Assembly: GCA_021397835.1 (NCBI GenBank)
Contig: JAJFZO010000344.1
Location: forward strand, 1-64,000
Reading direction: 5' to 3'
Source of the DNA: Moringa oleifera
Lineage: Eukaryota > Streptophyta > Magnoliopsida > Brassicales > Moringaceae
Length of the DNA stretch: 64,000 bases
The notes beneath the pieces are model-generated. The model was given only the letters and a program-made list of their open reading frames with translations, did not search any database and was not told the origin of the DNA. The position numbers were made by a program, and so were the translations under genes. Below are positions 36,451 to 50,641 of this stretch, piece by piece (the first letter of the stretch is position 1; each line of letters starts with the position of its first letter).

Positions 36451-39400
36451 GCTACTAATAATAATTATTTGATCGAGTAAATATTATCTCTAATTAATTA
36501 TTAGGTCTAATTACATCTTAGGCTAATTGCACACTATGCTTAATTATGTGAGGCCTAATTATATCATAAGTCATATTTTCCAGCTACAAGATCTCAGGCT
36601 CAATTAATTTCAAGTTCAATTATATCTTAGGTCATATTATTTATTAAGCCTATTTATATGTTGGGCTCATGAGCCTCATTAATTAACATGGCTAACTTTA
36701 TCTTCAGCTCAACTATTTCTTCCAGCTAATTATATATTAAACCTAATATTTTATAAAGCCTAACAAATTTTTAAGTACATATAAATCTTAAGTCTAATTA
36801 ATTATTAGAGCCAATAAAATGTTAGACTCAATTACATCTTATGCCTAATTATCTCTTTGGTCAATTTAGTTTATGCCAAATCGTATATCGAGACCAATTA
36901 ATTATTAGATCAAATTATATATTAAACATAATGTTATAATATATCCAATCAAATTTTAGGGCTAATTACTTAGAAGTCCTAATGAATTGCTAGGTTCAGT
37001 TAATTGTTAATATCAATTACATATTTAGGTCAATTAATTTTTGGGTCTAATTAATAAATGTTAAACCCAATTAGTTAATTAATTGTTAGTCCTTTAATTA
37101 TTAAGTTCAATTACATTTCATATCAAATTATATATTCAACTCAGTTAATTATTCAGCTAAAATATATTTAAAGCGCCATTATATATGAAAGTCTAACTTT
37201 TTTTTAGCCCTAATTAGATATTAGACATAACTAATTCTTAGGCTCACTTAATTATTAGAGATTTCTTGTGACATCTTAAGTTTACTATTTTATTCGACTC
37301 AATTGTATGTTAAGATCAATTATTTATTAGGCTTAGTTTGTTATTAAACTCAATTAATTCTTAGATCCATTTATATATTAGGCCTAATTGTATATTAAGT
37401 TTAATTTTGATTCTATTGTATCTTACGCTCAATTTATTTCTTGACACAATATATTCGACTCATGGCACTATGCCCACTTTAATTTATACCCAACTAAATA
37501 TTGGACAAATGATGTTTTTGTTCTAAATATTTATTAGTTTTATTTCATTTTCAAACCCACTTTTTGATTAAGCTCAATTATTTATTAGACCTAATTATAT
37601 ATAAAACCCAATCTTTTATTAAGATCAATTAAATATTTATCATTATTAAATCTTCAATTCAATTAATTATTAGACCTAATTAATTTTTAGATCTTTAATT
37701 GTTGGGTTCAATTACTTATCAAGCAAAATTATATTTTAGAACCCATATATCTATTAGGTCTAATTATATATGAAATTTAAATTTTTGTCATGCCTAATTA
37801 GACATTAAGCTCAACTAATTCTTATGGAGAATTAAATCATAGGCTTGATTAATTAGTAGATTCAATTAAATTGTTAAGTCTAGTTATTTACTAGGTCCAA
37901 TTAATTATTTGGCTTAATTATATCTTTAATTCACTATTTTATTAGGTCCAATTGTATATTAAACATAATTATTTATTAAACTCGATTATATATTAAGCAT
38001 ATTTTTTGTTAATCTTAATTAAATCCTAGGAACAATTAATTATTAGGTCTAATTAGTTATGACACCTAATAGTAAATTAAGCTTAACTTTTAGTTAGATT
38101 CAATTAAATTTTAAGACCCAATCAATTCTTAATTACAATTAAATCTTAGGCCTAATTCATCACTTGGCAGAATAAATTGTTTGGTCCAATTAACTACTAA
38201 GTTAAATTAACTCGTATGCCTAGTTATTTGTAGTACAATTAGTTTTTAAGTCTAATTAATATATGCTCGACTAAATTTGCTCATAGGTTGAATTATTTCT
38301 TAGTTTCATACATGATAGACCCAGTCATATCTTAGGCTAATCATTTATTATAATTTCAATCCAATTATACCTTTTTCCAGTTTGTTTCTAGGTTCAATTA
38401 ATTATAGGCCCAATTATATCTTAAATCTAATTAACTATTAGACTTAATTATTTTTTAGGCCCAATTGTGTTTGAAGCTCAGTTAGTTATTAGATCTAATT
38501 GTATATTAAACATAATTATTTATTATGATCAATGACATATTAAATCTAATTTTTATTAGGTAATTAACTATTATGCTCAATTAATTAGGTCAACTAATTG
38601 TTGGACTCGAATAAATCTTAGTGCCTTACTAATTTATTAGGCCATTCATCTCTTAGGCTCAGTTATATATTAAAATTAATTATTTATTAGATTAAATTTT
38701 ATGTTAAGTTCAAACTTTTTTGTAGGCCCAACCAAAATCATAGAGTTAATTAATTGTTAGCATATTTTCACATTAAGTTCAATTTATTTAAGTGGGCTAA
38801 TTATATATTCAGCCAAAAACTTTTAACAAAGGCTCAATTAATTGTTAGACCAAATAAATATCTAGGCCCAATGAATTGATATTTCTACTTACTTGTTAGG
38901 CTTAATTACATATTAAGCCCAATTATTTTTGTGTCCAAATGATTCTTAAGTCCAATTAATATACATTAGGCCACATTCATTCTTAAGCCCAATTATTTCT
39001 CATGTTCATGGATGACATGTCGAATAAATTGTTAGATCTTATGGATGTCAGGCCCAATTAATTATTAGGCTTAACAATTATATCTCAAGTCCAATTATAC
39101 TTGGTTTATTACATTATAAGCCGAATTATATAGGACATCTAATCATATCATATGTTCTTATTCTTATGACCTAATTAATTTTTGATCCAATTGCACCTTA
39201 GGCCATAATATTTATTAGACCCAATTACACATCAAATTATTTTTTAAATTCATATACATAAACCAAGTTAATTTTATCAAATTAAGTAATAAGCCTAATT
39301 ATATCTTCATCCTAACTATTTCTTAGACCAAATTGTATACTAAACCCAATTTTTTAAAAGGCAACTATTTTTCATGCCCTATTAAATTGTTAAGTCAAAG

Positions 39401-39893
39401 TAAATGTCAGATTCAATTAAATCGTAGGACCAAATATTTATTAGGCCAAATTGTATATTAAGTTTTAATTTTTATCAAACCTAATCAAATCATACACCTA
39501 ATTAATTATCAAGTCCAATGAGTATTAAGTCGAATTAATTGTAACATATTTGATCTAATTAAATATTAGATCAAATCAATTCTATGCCCAATTAATAAAA
39601 TTAGATATAATTAGTTATTTGGTTCAATTAATTATTATGCTTAATAATATCGTAAAATCAATTATAATTTGGGTCATATTATATCTTTAGCTCAAGTCAT
39701 TTCTAGGCCCAATTATATATTTAGTTTATGTATGCTACATCGAATTATATGTTAGGTCTAATTAAATGTTAGACTAATTAAATTTTATGTCAGTTTATTT
39801 ATTAGTTTCATTTGGTTCTTAGAACTAATTATAAATCAAGTAGAATTATTTCTTAAGCCTAACTATATATTAAATCAAATTTTTGTTGGGTGT
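36451..39893 (+). repeat. ~21-bp repeat array, A polarity
   Basis: An A block that starts at a polarity switch. About 36451-37380 aligns with 13969-15085 and 49798-51250. Around 37385-37400 it jumps to sequence equivalent to 16080, so about 1 kb present in the sister copies is missing. From about 37940 it aligns with the first 1840 bp of the window. It ends at 'gttgggtgtcaat', where it joins the U2 flank directly. Confidence 0.83.
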
Positions 39894-40686
39894 CAATATG
39901 GTTTAGTGTTCACTATTTGTGTATAATATTAAATAAATAATTATATTTAATTAAATAAATATAATTTTAAAAAATTGATGCATCACTACAAGACAAATAC
40001 ATGCTAACTAAGTTGACACTTCCTCACTTGTCAATTACATATATTTTTCAATTTCATTATCTAAATAATTACATCTTTAAATTAAAAAAAATTACATAGA
40101 CTTATATCTACTATACAACTTTTGATCTTTATGAGAACTAGTACTATTAAATTCATTTTGATAAATATTGATATTGCTAACTATTTTGTCATCTCTTTAA
40201 TTTTATATCGTCTTGCATTTTTTTATTTACCAAATTCAAATACTTCAAATATATATGTGCTTCAATTATAGAAGGTATCAAACTCACTCTTGTGTTTAAT
40301 AAATAATGATTATAAACAAACTTAATTATACCTAAGAAAATAAAATTTATTAATAATGACTTAATAAGGTAGGTTTAAATACGAGATTTGTTGACCTTAG
40401 TGGATTGATCCAATTATAATCTATTTATTGATATTAACAAACTAGCTCAAACACAACTTGATTATAGTCTGTTTTTAGTTTTAATAGACTAGTACAAATA
40501 TAACTCGATTATAGCCCAAATTATTAACTTTAATGAGCTAGTCCATCGAACTACCCGCTTCCAAATTTTAAGCCCACAACCTGGTCCATTATTCAAACGA
40601 ATGGCTTGACCTAATTAATAAATGGGTTAAGCTAAAACTTACTAAGCTGACCTGTGAGCCATGAGCCAAATAATGAGCATAAGTAT
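39894..40686. other. Non-repeat segment U2, copy 2
   Basis: A second copy of the 8244-8989 segment, with similar length and scattered substitutions and indels. Its left flank 'atggtttagtgttcactatttgtg' is the last scrap of a telomere-like array that is about 4.5 kb long at the other copy. The 79-codon frame seen at 8323 is broken here, which supports non-coding status. Its right edge carries the extra text 'gacctgtgagccatgagcc'. Identity unknown. Confidence 0.7.
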
Positions 40687-40720
40687 TAAGGATTAGTGTA
40701 GAATTTTGGGTTTAAGATTC
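40687..40720 (+). repeat. Short telomere-like remnant
   Basis: A few degenerate heptamers ('attaaggattagtgtagaattttg') between U2 and the following B block. They match the junctions at about 5925 and 9000. Confidence 0.6.
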
Positions 40721-43700
40721 AAATTTAATTGGGCTTGATAAAAAATTTTCTTACCATATGGCTGGACTTAAAATAAAATAAGCTTAATAAATAATTGAGC
40801 TTTAGGTGTAATTAAGTGTGATATTTAATTAGAGCTAACTATTCATTAGGTTTCACAATTCGTTGAGATCAAATAATTAAATGAGCTTAGGATTCAATTA
40901 GTTTTAATAATAAAGAAAATAGGTTTAATTGGATCTAATTAATTGGATTTAATATATAATTATTAGACCTAGCAAAAAATTAAGCTTATCTAGTAAGCGA
41001 GCCCAATAACTCTCTGGGACTAAAATTTTATTCTGCCGAAGAATTAAAGGGGTCTAATATCTAATTGAACTTTACACAAAATTAGGCTTGATAACAAAAA
41101 TGGGCCTAATAAATAATTATACGTATGATATAATTTAGTGTAGTAATCAATTAGACCTTATAATAAATTAGGCCTAAGATTTAATGGTGACTGAAAATTA
41201 GTTGGGTCTCAAATTCAATTGGGGATGATAAAAACTTGCGCTTAATATTTAATTGATTATAAAATAATTTGTCTTAATGTATAATTGTGCATAAGAATTT
41301 AATATATAATTAGATCTAAATTATAATTGAACCTAAGATATTATTAGGCCTTATAAATAATTGAGTTTAATTGATAAATTTGGCTTAATAATAAATAATA
41401 GAGCTAAAGATACAATGTGGCTTATCATGTATGAAACAAAAAAATAATTCAGCAAAAGAATGATCAAGCCTAACGTACACTAATGGGACTATAAAAATAA
41501 TTGGGTCTAATATGTAATCGAGCTTAATATTTTAGTGGACAAATAATTTGTTGTTTCAATGAATTAGTTATGCCTAAAATTTAATTGAGTCTAATAAGAA
41601 ATTAAGTTTAATGTATACTTAAACTTAAGATTGGAATGGGCATAATAAACAGTTGAATCTAATGTATTAAGCCTAATGTGAAACTCATTGGGCTGAACAA
41701 CTCGTTTAACAAAATAATTAATTAAGCCTCAAATTAGGCTTAATAAAAAATTAAAATTAATCCTATCAAAATATTGAACCTAAAATATAATTGAGCATAA
41801 ATATTAATTGGAGCTAGCGAATAATTAGGTCAAACAATTAATTTGGCTCAAAATATATTTGAGTGCAATAATCAACTTAACATAAGATATAATTGGGTTT
41901 AAGATGTAATTAAGTCTTTATAATTAATTCGACCCAAGATTTAATTGAGTCTAATAACTAATTGAGCTCAAGATTTATTTGTGATTAAAAATCAGTAGGG
42001 CTAAGTTTTGATTTAACCTAAAAATAATAATCTTAATCTATAATTAAGTCTAAAAAAATTAAAAATAATTAGGTTTAAATATAATTGGGTCCAAGATTAT
42101 ATTTAGCTTGATATACAGCTAGGCCTAAGAAATAATTCAGCTAAGAAACAAAATGAGCCTAACGTACATTAATGTGACCTATGCATAAATGATACCTAAT
42201 ATATAATTGAGTCTAACAATTAAATGAATCGAATAATTCATGTCAACAAAGAATTGATTAAGCCTGCTATTTATAATATAATTGGCTGTAAGAATGAAAT
42301 GAATCTATTTAATAATTAAGCCCAACAATTCATTTGACCGAAAGATTCATTGGGCAAACAATTTGTTGGGTTGAACAATCAATTGAGCTTAGTATTTATT
42401 TGGCTTTATAAAAAATTGAACTTGATAAATATTTGAGCTAATATATAACTTAATCTTACAAAATTTAATTAGATCTGAAAAATAACAAGGCTTAGGAATT
42501 AATTGAGTCTATTAATTAGTTGGGTCTAAGATTTAATTTTACTTAAGAACTAATTGAGCCTAATATTTAACTTGGTTGAATTGAAAGTTGAGCTTCATAT
42601 GTGATTGGGTCTGATAAATAATTAGGCTTGAAATACCTTTGGGGCTAATAATTAATTGGATTTAATATATAAATGGGCCTAAGATGTAATTGCATCTAAT
42701 AATTAAATAATCTAAGATTTTATTAAACTTAATAAAAAATTTTAGTATACACTTAGCCTTAATAAAAAATTTGACTTAATCTAAAGTTGAGTATAAAAAT
42801 GAAGTACTCTAGCCTAAAATATAAGCGGGTTAAAGTTTTAATTGGGTTTAATATATAATTGAACCCAATAATAAACTAAACCCATAGTTCATGAGCTCAA
42901 CAAGTAAATAGACCTAAATTATAACTGACTTTAAGATATAATTGACTCTTACAAAGAATTGGACCAATTGGACCAAACAATGCACAGCACCAAAAAACAT
43001 ATTAGGCATAAAATTCAATTTAGCCTCGTGAAATATATAATTGGAGTTAAAAATGAAATATACCTAATAAATGATTGAGTATAATGTGTAAATAGGCTTA
43101 ACCATTAATTGAACCTAACAATTCATTAGAATTAATAATTTGTTCAACAAATTAACTAATTAAGCACAGGATTTAATTAGATTGAATAAAAAATTAAACT
43201 GAATATATAATTCAACTTCATAGACAGTTAGGCCTAATATGTGATTACAATTAGAGAATCTAACAATAATTCGGTCAAATAATTAATTGAACTTAAGATT
43301 TAATTGTACTTAAGAATTAAATGGATCTAACATTTATTAGGTCTAATAAAAAATTAGGTTTAATTTATAATTAATCAAATAAAAAATTAAGCTTACTATA
43401 TAATTAGGCAAAGAACAAAATGAGCTTAATACATGATTAGGCCTAAAATATTTATTGGGTCTAATATTTAATTGGGCTAAACACATAATAGGACATAGGA
43501 ATTAGTTGAGTTTAAGATATAGTTAGCCTGAGTTGTAATTGAACTTAAGATATAATTGTGCATAACATTAATTGAGAACCTAACATTTATTAATTAGATC
43601 CAAGAATTAATTTGATGCAATATTTAATTGGGTCTAATATGTAGTTGAAGCTAACAATCAATTATCAATTTAATTGACTCAATAATTAATTCGGCCTAAA

Positions 43701-44759
43701 ATTTTATTAGATCTATTAAAAACATGAGCAAGCCCAAAAAGTAATTCGTCATATAATTGCGGTTAATAAATAATAGTTTAAAATATAATTGAACTTCAAA
43801 TTAATTGGATCTCAATATAATTGGCCACAAAAAATGGATATATAATATAATTGGGGCTCATATATAATTGAGTATAACAAATAATATGACCTAATAAATG
43901 ATTGAGTTAAGAACACAAGATATTACTGAGCTTAATAATTTAATAGGTTTGATAATTAATTGGGTCTATCATGCATGAACCTAAGCAAGAATTGGGTTTA
44001 ATGTAGGTTAATTTGCCCTATGAATCAATTAGGCACAAAAATAATTGGTGATAATATGTCATTGAACCCATCAATTATTTGTACCAAACAATTTAGTGGG
44101 CTTAGCATGCATGACTGCAACAAACAATTGGACCTAAGAACAAAAGCCTACAATATAATTAGACTCAAATTATAATTAGACTTTACGCATATAATTGGGC
44201 CCAATAGACAATTAAGCCTAATAATCAATAATAAGACTTAAGATACAATTGAATCTATCATGCATAAACTTAAAAAATAATTCAATTCTAAAAAAAATAG
44301 CCAAACATTTAATTAATATAAGCCTAAGAATTTATTGTATCATAATAATAATTGGACCTCATACGTAATTGAGCTGAATATTTAATTAGATTAGACAATT
44401 TATTGCTTAAAATGATTAATTGGGCATAATATGTAATTGAACCTAATAAAAAATTAGACTCAAACCTAAGAACAAAATAGCTTGATAGACAATTGAGCCT
44501 CGAGATTCGTTGGGTTAATAAATCAGTCCAAATAATTAATTGAGCCTAGGAATTAATTGGATTTAATAAAAAAGTAAGCTTAATATATAATTGACCATAA
44601 TAATTAGGTTTAAGATATAATTGAGCCTAACAAATAATTGGACCTAATAATTAATTTGACTCAATAATGGATTGACCTAGGATTTAGTTGTATTTGCAAT
44701 TAATTAGACCTAAGATTTAACTAGACCTAACAAAAAATTAGGTTTAGTAAATAATTCAT
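40721..44759 (-). repeat. ~21-bp repeat array, B polarity (B-long block, copy 2)
   Basis: A 4-kb B-polarity block. 40860-42960 aligns with 16400-18610, and 42970-44750 aligns with 19620-21900. At 42960 the sequence joins 'acaaagaattggacc' directly to text lying beyond the MITE in the other copy, so the MITE and about 180 bp of flanking repeats are absent. The last 79 bp (44681-44759) are repeated just after the following insert. Confidence 0.83.
44681..44759 (+). repeat. 79-bp direct repeat flanking the insert, left copy
   Basis: The sequence from 'gatttagttgtatttgcaat' to 'aataattcat' recurs at 45300-45378 on the other side of the plastid-like insert, with about eight differences in 79 bp. 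It is either a long target duplication formed when the insert entered or a pre-existing tandem duplication of the array. Confidence 0.75.
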
Positions 44760-45299
44760 CCTACGAAACCAAGGTCAAAAAGATTGAGAAAAAGAACCAT
44801 CTGATTTGATTCCTTCTCAATAGCCATGAGATGATCATCTTAGGGTGATCTTTTTGTCGATGGATGCTCCTATTACACTTGTAGTCTCAGAAGGATGAGA
44901 ACCAACTATTTAGCATCTACATCAAGAATTCAAGTATTGTGTATGTCATCAATCCAATCCTTTGTAGGAACTACCCGTAATAACGAACTTGCAAAATGGA
45001 TTTGTTTATCATAAAGAGATTCGTTGTTCGTGGCCCTGCTTCATTTTAATTGTTATTTGAACAAATCAAAGTCATGTCTTGGTCTGAGTGGAGATAGTAT
45101 TTCTTTTTTGCATGTCCATGGAGTTTTGAAAAATGCAAACATCTCTGAGATAGATAATAGACAGAGAGGTAGAAATTTACCAAACAAACTACACTCCATC
45201 GTATACGTAAGGAGTCCATTGATGAGAAGGGGCTGGGGAAAGTTTGAACCTAATTCCTATAGTGATGAATATAAGCGCAATTGAAATTCTGGGGAGTTA
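44760..45299. mobile_element. Probable nuclear insertion of plastid DNA (NUPT)
   Basis: This 540-bp block differs sharply from everything around it. It has higher GC, balanced composition, no repeat periodicity and one copy in the window. Its style and several strings ('tagccatgagatgatcat', 'gaaggatgagaaccaact', 'ctacccgtaataacgaac') resemble, from memory, non-coding plastid inverted-repeat sequence; I cannot place the exact locus. An 86-codon frame (45024-45284, containing [16 protein letters not shown]) is open, but it is at best a plastid hypothetical ORF, not a nuclear gene. The near-absence of decay suggests a younger insertion than the surrounding repeats. A mitochondrial origin is the main alternative. 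Confidence 0.55.
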
Positions 45300-45378
45300 G
45301 ATTTAATTGTATCTGCAATTAATTGAACTTAAGATTTAATTAGACCTAACAAAAAATTAGGTTTAGTATATAATTCAT
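45300..45378 (+). repeat. 79-bp direct repeat flanking the insert, right copy
   Basis: Starts 'gatttaattgtatctgcaat' and ends 'tataattcat'. It is about 90% identical to 44681-44759 and in the same orientation, immediately right of the plastid-like block. Confidence 0.75.
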
Positions 45379-48300
45379 ATGATTTGGGATTAAGAACAAA
45401 ATGACATGAATACCTAAATGAGTTCAAAATATAACTAACCATTCAATTCATATGATTTAAGATATGATTTGATCAATAATTAATTAAGCTTAACATGTAT
45501 TAGCTTGTCAAATAATTGGACCTAAGAACAAATTGGACGTGAGATATAATTAGACCCAAATTTTAATTGGACTTAATAAATTGGATATATTTATGTATAT
45601 CATGAATGAAATTGAGAAATATGTCAACACAAGAAAAAACTTGAGCCTAACTTGGGTTTAAAATTAATTGGACTATAAAAATAATTTGGCCTAAATGAAT
45701 TGAGTGTAAAGTTAATTGAACCAAATCATTAGTTTCGCTAAATTATTAATTGGACCTAAGATTTATTTGGGCATAATAAAAAATTAAGCAAAATATATTA
45801 TTGAACTGAAGAACAAAATAGACCTAATAAAAAATTTAAGTTTAATGTGTAATTGAGCCTAACCATTCAATTCATATGATTTAGGTTAACAATTTATTGG
45901 GCTAAATAGTTAATTGAGCTTAGTATTCAATTAAGTTTAATAAAAAATTATATTTATATAATTAAACTTAATATATAATTAGACTAAATAAAATATTAGA
46001 CCTAATTATTCAACCTAACAAATAATTGAGTCTTTTATCTAAAAATTACAACCTAACAAATAATTGAGTCTTCACATATAATTGGGTTAAAGTTATTTAG
46101 TTAAAGTTATTTACTAATATGGCCTAACAAAAAAGTAGAGCTTCACATATAATTGGGTTTAAAATATAATTGAAGTCAATAACTGCTTGGTCTAAGATAT
46201 AATTAGGCTTAAGATGTAATTAAGTTTAATAATTAATTAGACTTAACAATTAATTGAGTCTTATAATTTATTGGACATAAGATTTAACCAAGCCTAGTTA
46301 AAGATTGAGCTTAATATATAATTAGGGGTAACAAATAATTGAGTTTAATTTATAAATAAGTTTAAGAATGAAATGAGATAAATAAATAATTGAGCTGAAA
46401 ATATAATTGGATCCAAAATTTAATAGACACTAAAATATAATTGGGTGTAGCATGCTTGAAGCCAATACAAAATTGACTTAATAAATAATTAATTGAGTCT
46501 AAAAATTAATTAAGTTTAATTAAAAAATTGAGTTTAATAAATAATTAGGCGTAAGATGTAATTGAGCATAACAATTAATTAGACATAATAATTAACTTGG
46601 CTTACTAATGAATTGAGCTTGAGATTTAATTGTATCTAAGAATTAGTTGGACATAACATATAACTAGACCTAATTAGAAAAATAAGTTTAATATATAATT
46701 TATCTTAATAAATAATTAGGCTTAAGAACGAAACGATATTGATCCATAATCCAGCCTAAAATATAACTAGTAATACAATTAAGATGATTTAAAATGTAAT
46801 TAGATTAATAATTGATTAAGCTTAGCATGCATGAGCTTGACAAATAATTTGACCTAAATTTAAATTGAATATAATCAATAAATAATAGTGCTTAAGATAT
46901 AGTTGGGTATATCATGCATGAAATTGAGAAATACTTTAGTCCAAGAAAAAAATTGAGACTAATTAATAAATTACATGGACCAAAAATGTTATTGAGTCTA
47001 GCAATTAATTGAACTAAATAATTAATTTTGCTAAATTATTAATTGGACTAAGAATTAATTAGGCATAACAAAAAATTAATTTTAATATATAATTAAACCT
47101 ATAAACGAAATAGGCCTAACAAATAGTGAGTCTAATGTGTAGTTGAGCCTAATAATTAATTGAACCTAACAATACATTAGGTTTAATATTGTGTTAAGCT
47201 AAATAATTAAATAAGATTAAGATTTAATTATATTTAATGAAAAATTAAGCTTAATAAATAGTTAAGTTTAATATGTAATTGGACCAAATAAAATATTAAA
47301 CTTTTATATAATTCAATCGAACAAATAATTGTATCTAACAAATAATTTAGTCTAACAATTAATTTAAGTCATCTACCTAAAATTAGTTAAACTTATCAAC
47401 TAATGTAGTTGAATAAAAGTTGGACTTTACATGTAACTGGGCTTAAAATAAATTTTTACTTGACTGGAGATGTAATTGGACTTCAGATGTAATTAAGTTT
47501 AACAATTAATGATTTAATAATTAATTAAGCTTAATAAATTATTGAGCTCAAGATTCAATTATGACAAATAATTAATTGAATATAAGATTTAGTTCAAGAA
47601 TAAAACGAGATAAATAAATAATTAAGATTAAAATATAATTGAGTCTAAAATTTAATAGATCTTAAAATATAATTGGGCATGGCATGCTTGAACCCAGTAC
47701 AAAATGAGCTCATGAATGAATTGAGTCTGAGATATGATCATATACACAAATTATAATTGAACTTAATATATAATTAAGCGTAATTACCATTTGGGCCTAA
47801 AATTCATTAATTGATCTTAAAAATTAATTGGATCTAATGGGTAATTGAACCCGATGTGCAATTGACCTAACAATTCATTAGGTTTATTAATTTGTTGGGT
47901 CAAATAATTATTTGAGTTGAAAAATTAATTATATTTAATAAAAAATTAGACTTAATATTTAATTTAACTTAATAAATTAATTGGGTCTAATATATAATTT
48001 TGCTTATTAAAATATTAGACTTAAGATATAATTGAGCTTAATAATTTATTAAACTTAGCAAATAATTTGATCTAATATTTAATTGAATCTAATAATTAAT
48101 TAGACCTAAAATTTAATTTAATCTAACAATTAATTTGGCTTGGTTAGAAGTTCAGCTTTAAATGTAATTAGGCTCAAGAAATATTAGATCTTAATAATTA
48201 ACTAGGCCTAAGATATGATTAAGCTTGAGATACAAATAAGTCTAATAATTAATAACCCAAAAATTAGTTAGGCTTAACAACTAATTGATTTTAATAATTA

Positions 48301-49797
48301 CTTTAGTCTAAGATTTTACTTTAACTAAAAATTGATCAGGCCTAAAATTTAATTGAATCTAATAAAAATTTTGGTTTAATATATACTGAAGTCTAATAAA
48401 TAATTGGCCTTAATATATAAATGATAATTGACACTAATAAGTAATTGGTTCTAAAATATAATTAGATCTAAGATTTAGTTTAGCAAAAGATATAATTGAG
48501 TGTAACGTGCTTGAACCTAGGAATGCATTGAGTATAAGATACAATTGAATCCCAATTATAATTCAACTTATGGTATAACTGAGTGTAATAATTAATTGGA
48601 CCTAACAATTATTAATTAAGCCCCAAAATTAATCAGGTCAAGTATGTAATTAAGGTTAACAATTAATTGAGCTTAATAATTAACTAAGCTTAACATTTTG
48701 ATTGGGTCTAAAAAAATGATCTACTACAAAATTTGACTTAATAAATAATCTGTCATAATAATTGCGCCTAAGGCCTACATTGGGCTAATAAAATGCATGT
48801 TTAAGATTTAATTGAATACAATAATTAATTTGGTTTAATAGTTAATTGTGCTTAAGAATTAGTTAGACTTAAAATTTAATTAAGCCTTATAAAAAATATA
48901 GCTTTTGCATAATTAGGCTAAAGATAAAATTAGACTTATTAATTAAATAATATCACCTAAGATATAATTAGACCTAAAATTAATTAGAAATCAAATTTAA
49001 TTGGACCTAAAAAACTAAACATACAATATAATTGCTTCATATATAATTGAGCATATGATATCATGGGTCAAATATAATTAAAGTTGAGATATAATTGAGT
49101 TCAATAAATAATTTGGTCTAATACATAATAGGGCCTAGTATGCACTAGCCCAAGATATAATTGGACCTAATATTTAATATGTCTAAGTATTAATTGGGCT
49201 GGTTATACATTAACAATGTAAATGATTAGGCCTTAAAAATGAATTGGAACTAACATAAGTTAATTGTCCTTATTAATTTAATTATATACAAAAATAATTG
49301 GCTCTCCTATGTAATTAAGTCTGAGAATTATTTGCACCCAATAATTTATTGGATTTACCAATTCATAGGGTCTAATAATTAATTGAGCTTAAAATTTAAT
49401 TGGGCTTAATTAAAACTTTGGCCTAATATATAATTTGACCACGTGAATATCTATATTTAATATAACAATGGGTCAAAAAATGAAATGAGCCTAATAAATA
49501 GTTATACTTAAGATGTAATTGAGTCTAACCAATAATTGTAGCTAAGAATTAGTTAGGTCAAATATTTAATGGGGCTTAATATATAATTGATCCTAATAAA
49601 TAATTGGACATAAAAAAGAAATAGGCTTAATATAATTAGTTTCAAATGTAATTATATCCAATAATTTACTAGATTTAAGATATAATTATGCTCAATAATT
49701 AATTGGGACAAGCATGCATAAGTACAACAAATAGTTGGACCTAAAACCAAATTGGACTTAAGATATAATTTGATCCAATAGATAATTAGGCCTATTA
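45379..49797 (-). repeat. ~21-bp repeat array, B polarity (B-short block, copy 3)
   Basis: A 4.4-kb B-polarity block collinear with 10206-13968 and 32826-36450 (anchors at 46923, about 47683 and about 49051). Near its start 'gtattagcttgtcaaataatt' matches 10220 and 21910. A local duplication near 46030-46110 repeats 'acctaacaaataattgagtct'. It ends at the fourth copy of the B-to-A switch. Confidence 0.84.
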
Positions 49798-50491
49798 CTA
49801 ATAATAATTATTTGATTGAGTAAATATTATCTTTAATTAATTATTAGGTCTAATTATATCTTGAGCTAATTGCACACTATGCCTAATTATATATTCATCC
49901 AAATTATTTTTTGTGCCTAATTATATCTCATATTTAACTATATTTGATCATTACATTGTACGTCCAATTATATGTGAGGCCTAACTGTATCATATGTCAT
50001 ATTTTCTAGCTCAAAGATCTCAAGCTCAAATAATTTCAAGTTCAATTACATCTTAGGTCATATTATTTACTAAGCCTTTATATGTTGGCCTCATGCACGT
50101 TAGCTTCATTAGTTAGCATGGCTAACTATATCTTCAGCTTGACTATTTCTTAGACCTAATTATATATTAAATCTAATATTTTATAAGACCTAATAAATTT
50201 TTGACTACATATAAATCTTAAGTCTAATTAATTATTAGGATCAATTAGTTGTTAGGTCTAATTAAATGTCGGACTCAATTAAATTTTATGCTAAATATCT
50301 CTTTGGCCAATTTAATTCTTATGCCAAATTGTATATTGAGACCAATTAATTATTAGATCAAATTATATATTAAATCTAATTTTATATTAATCCTATCAAA
50401 TTTTAGGGTCAATTACTTAGAAAGCCTAATGAATTGCTAGGTTTAATTAATTGTTAATATCAATTACATATTTAACCTAACTAAATATTGA

Positions 50492-50641
50492 GTCCAATTA
50501 ATAAATGTTGAACCCAATTAGTTATTAGGCTCAATTAATCTTTATGTCTAATTAATACTAAATGTCGAACCCAATTAGTTATTAGACTCAATTAATTTTT
50601 TTGTCCAATTAATAATGAATGTTGAACTCAATTATAAGTTC
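50492..50641 (+). repeat. ~55-bp tandem triplication
   Basis: Units starting at 50492, 50546 and 50603 each read 'gtccaattaata', then 'aatgttgaacccaatta', then 'gttattaggctcaattaat'. The third is partial. The sister locus around 14380-14460 holds about one unit, so this is a recent local amplification. Confidence 0.7.

Noticed and set aside
42940..42990. Clean pre-insertion (empty) site of the MITE
   Set aside because: The sister sequence also lacks about 180 bp of flanking repeat, so it is a deletion rather than an unoccupied site.
45024..45284. 86-codon frame as a nuclear gene
   Set aside because: It sits wholly inside the probable organelle-derived insert without nuclear promoter or neighbours. 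It is better explained as carried plastid sequence.
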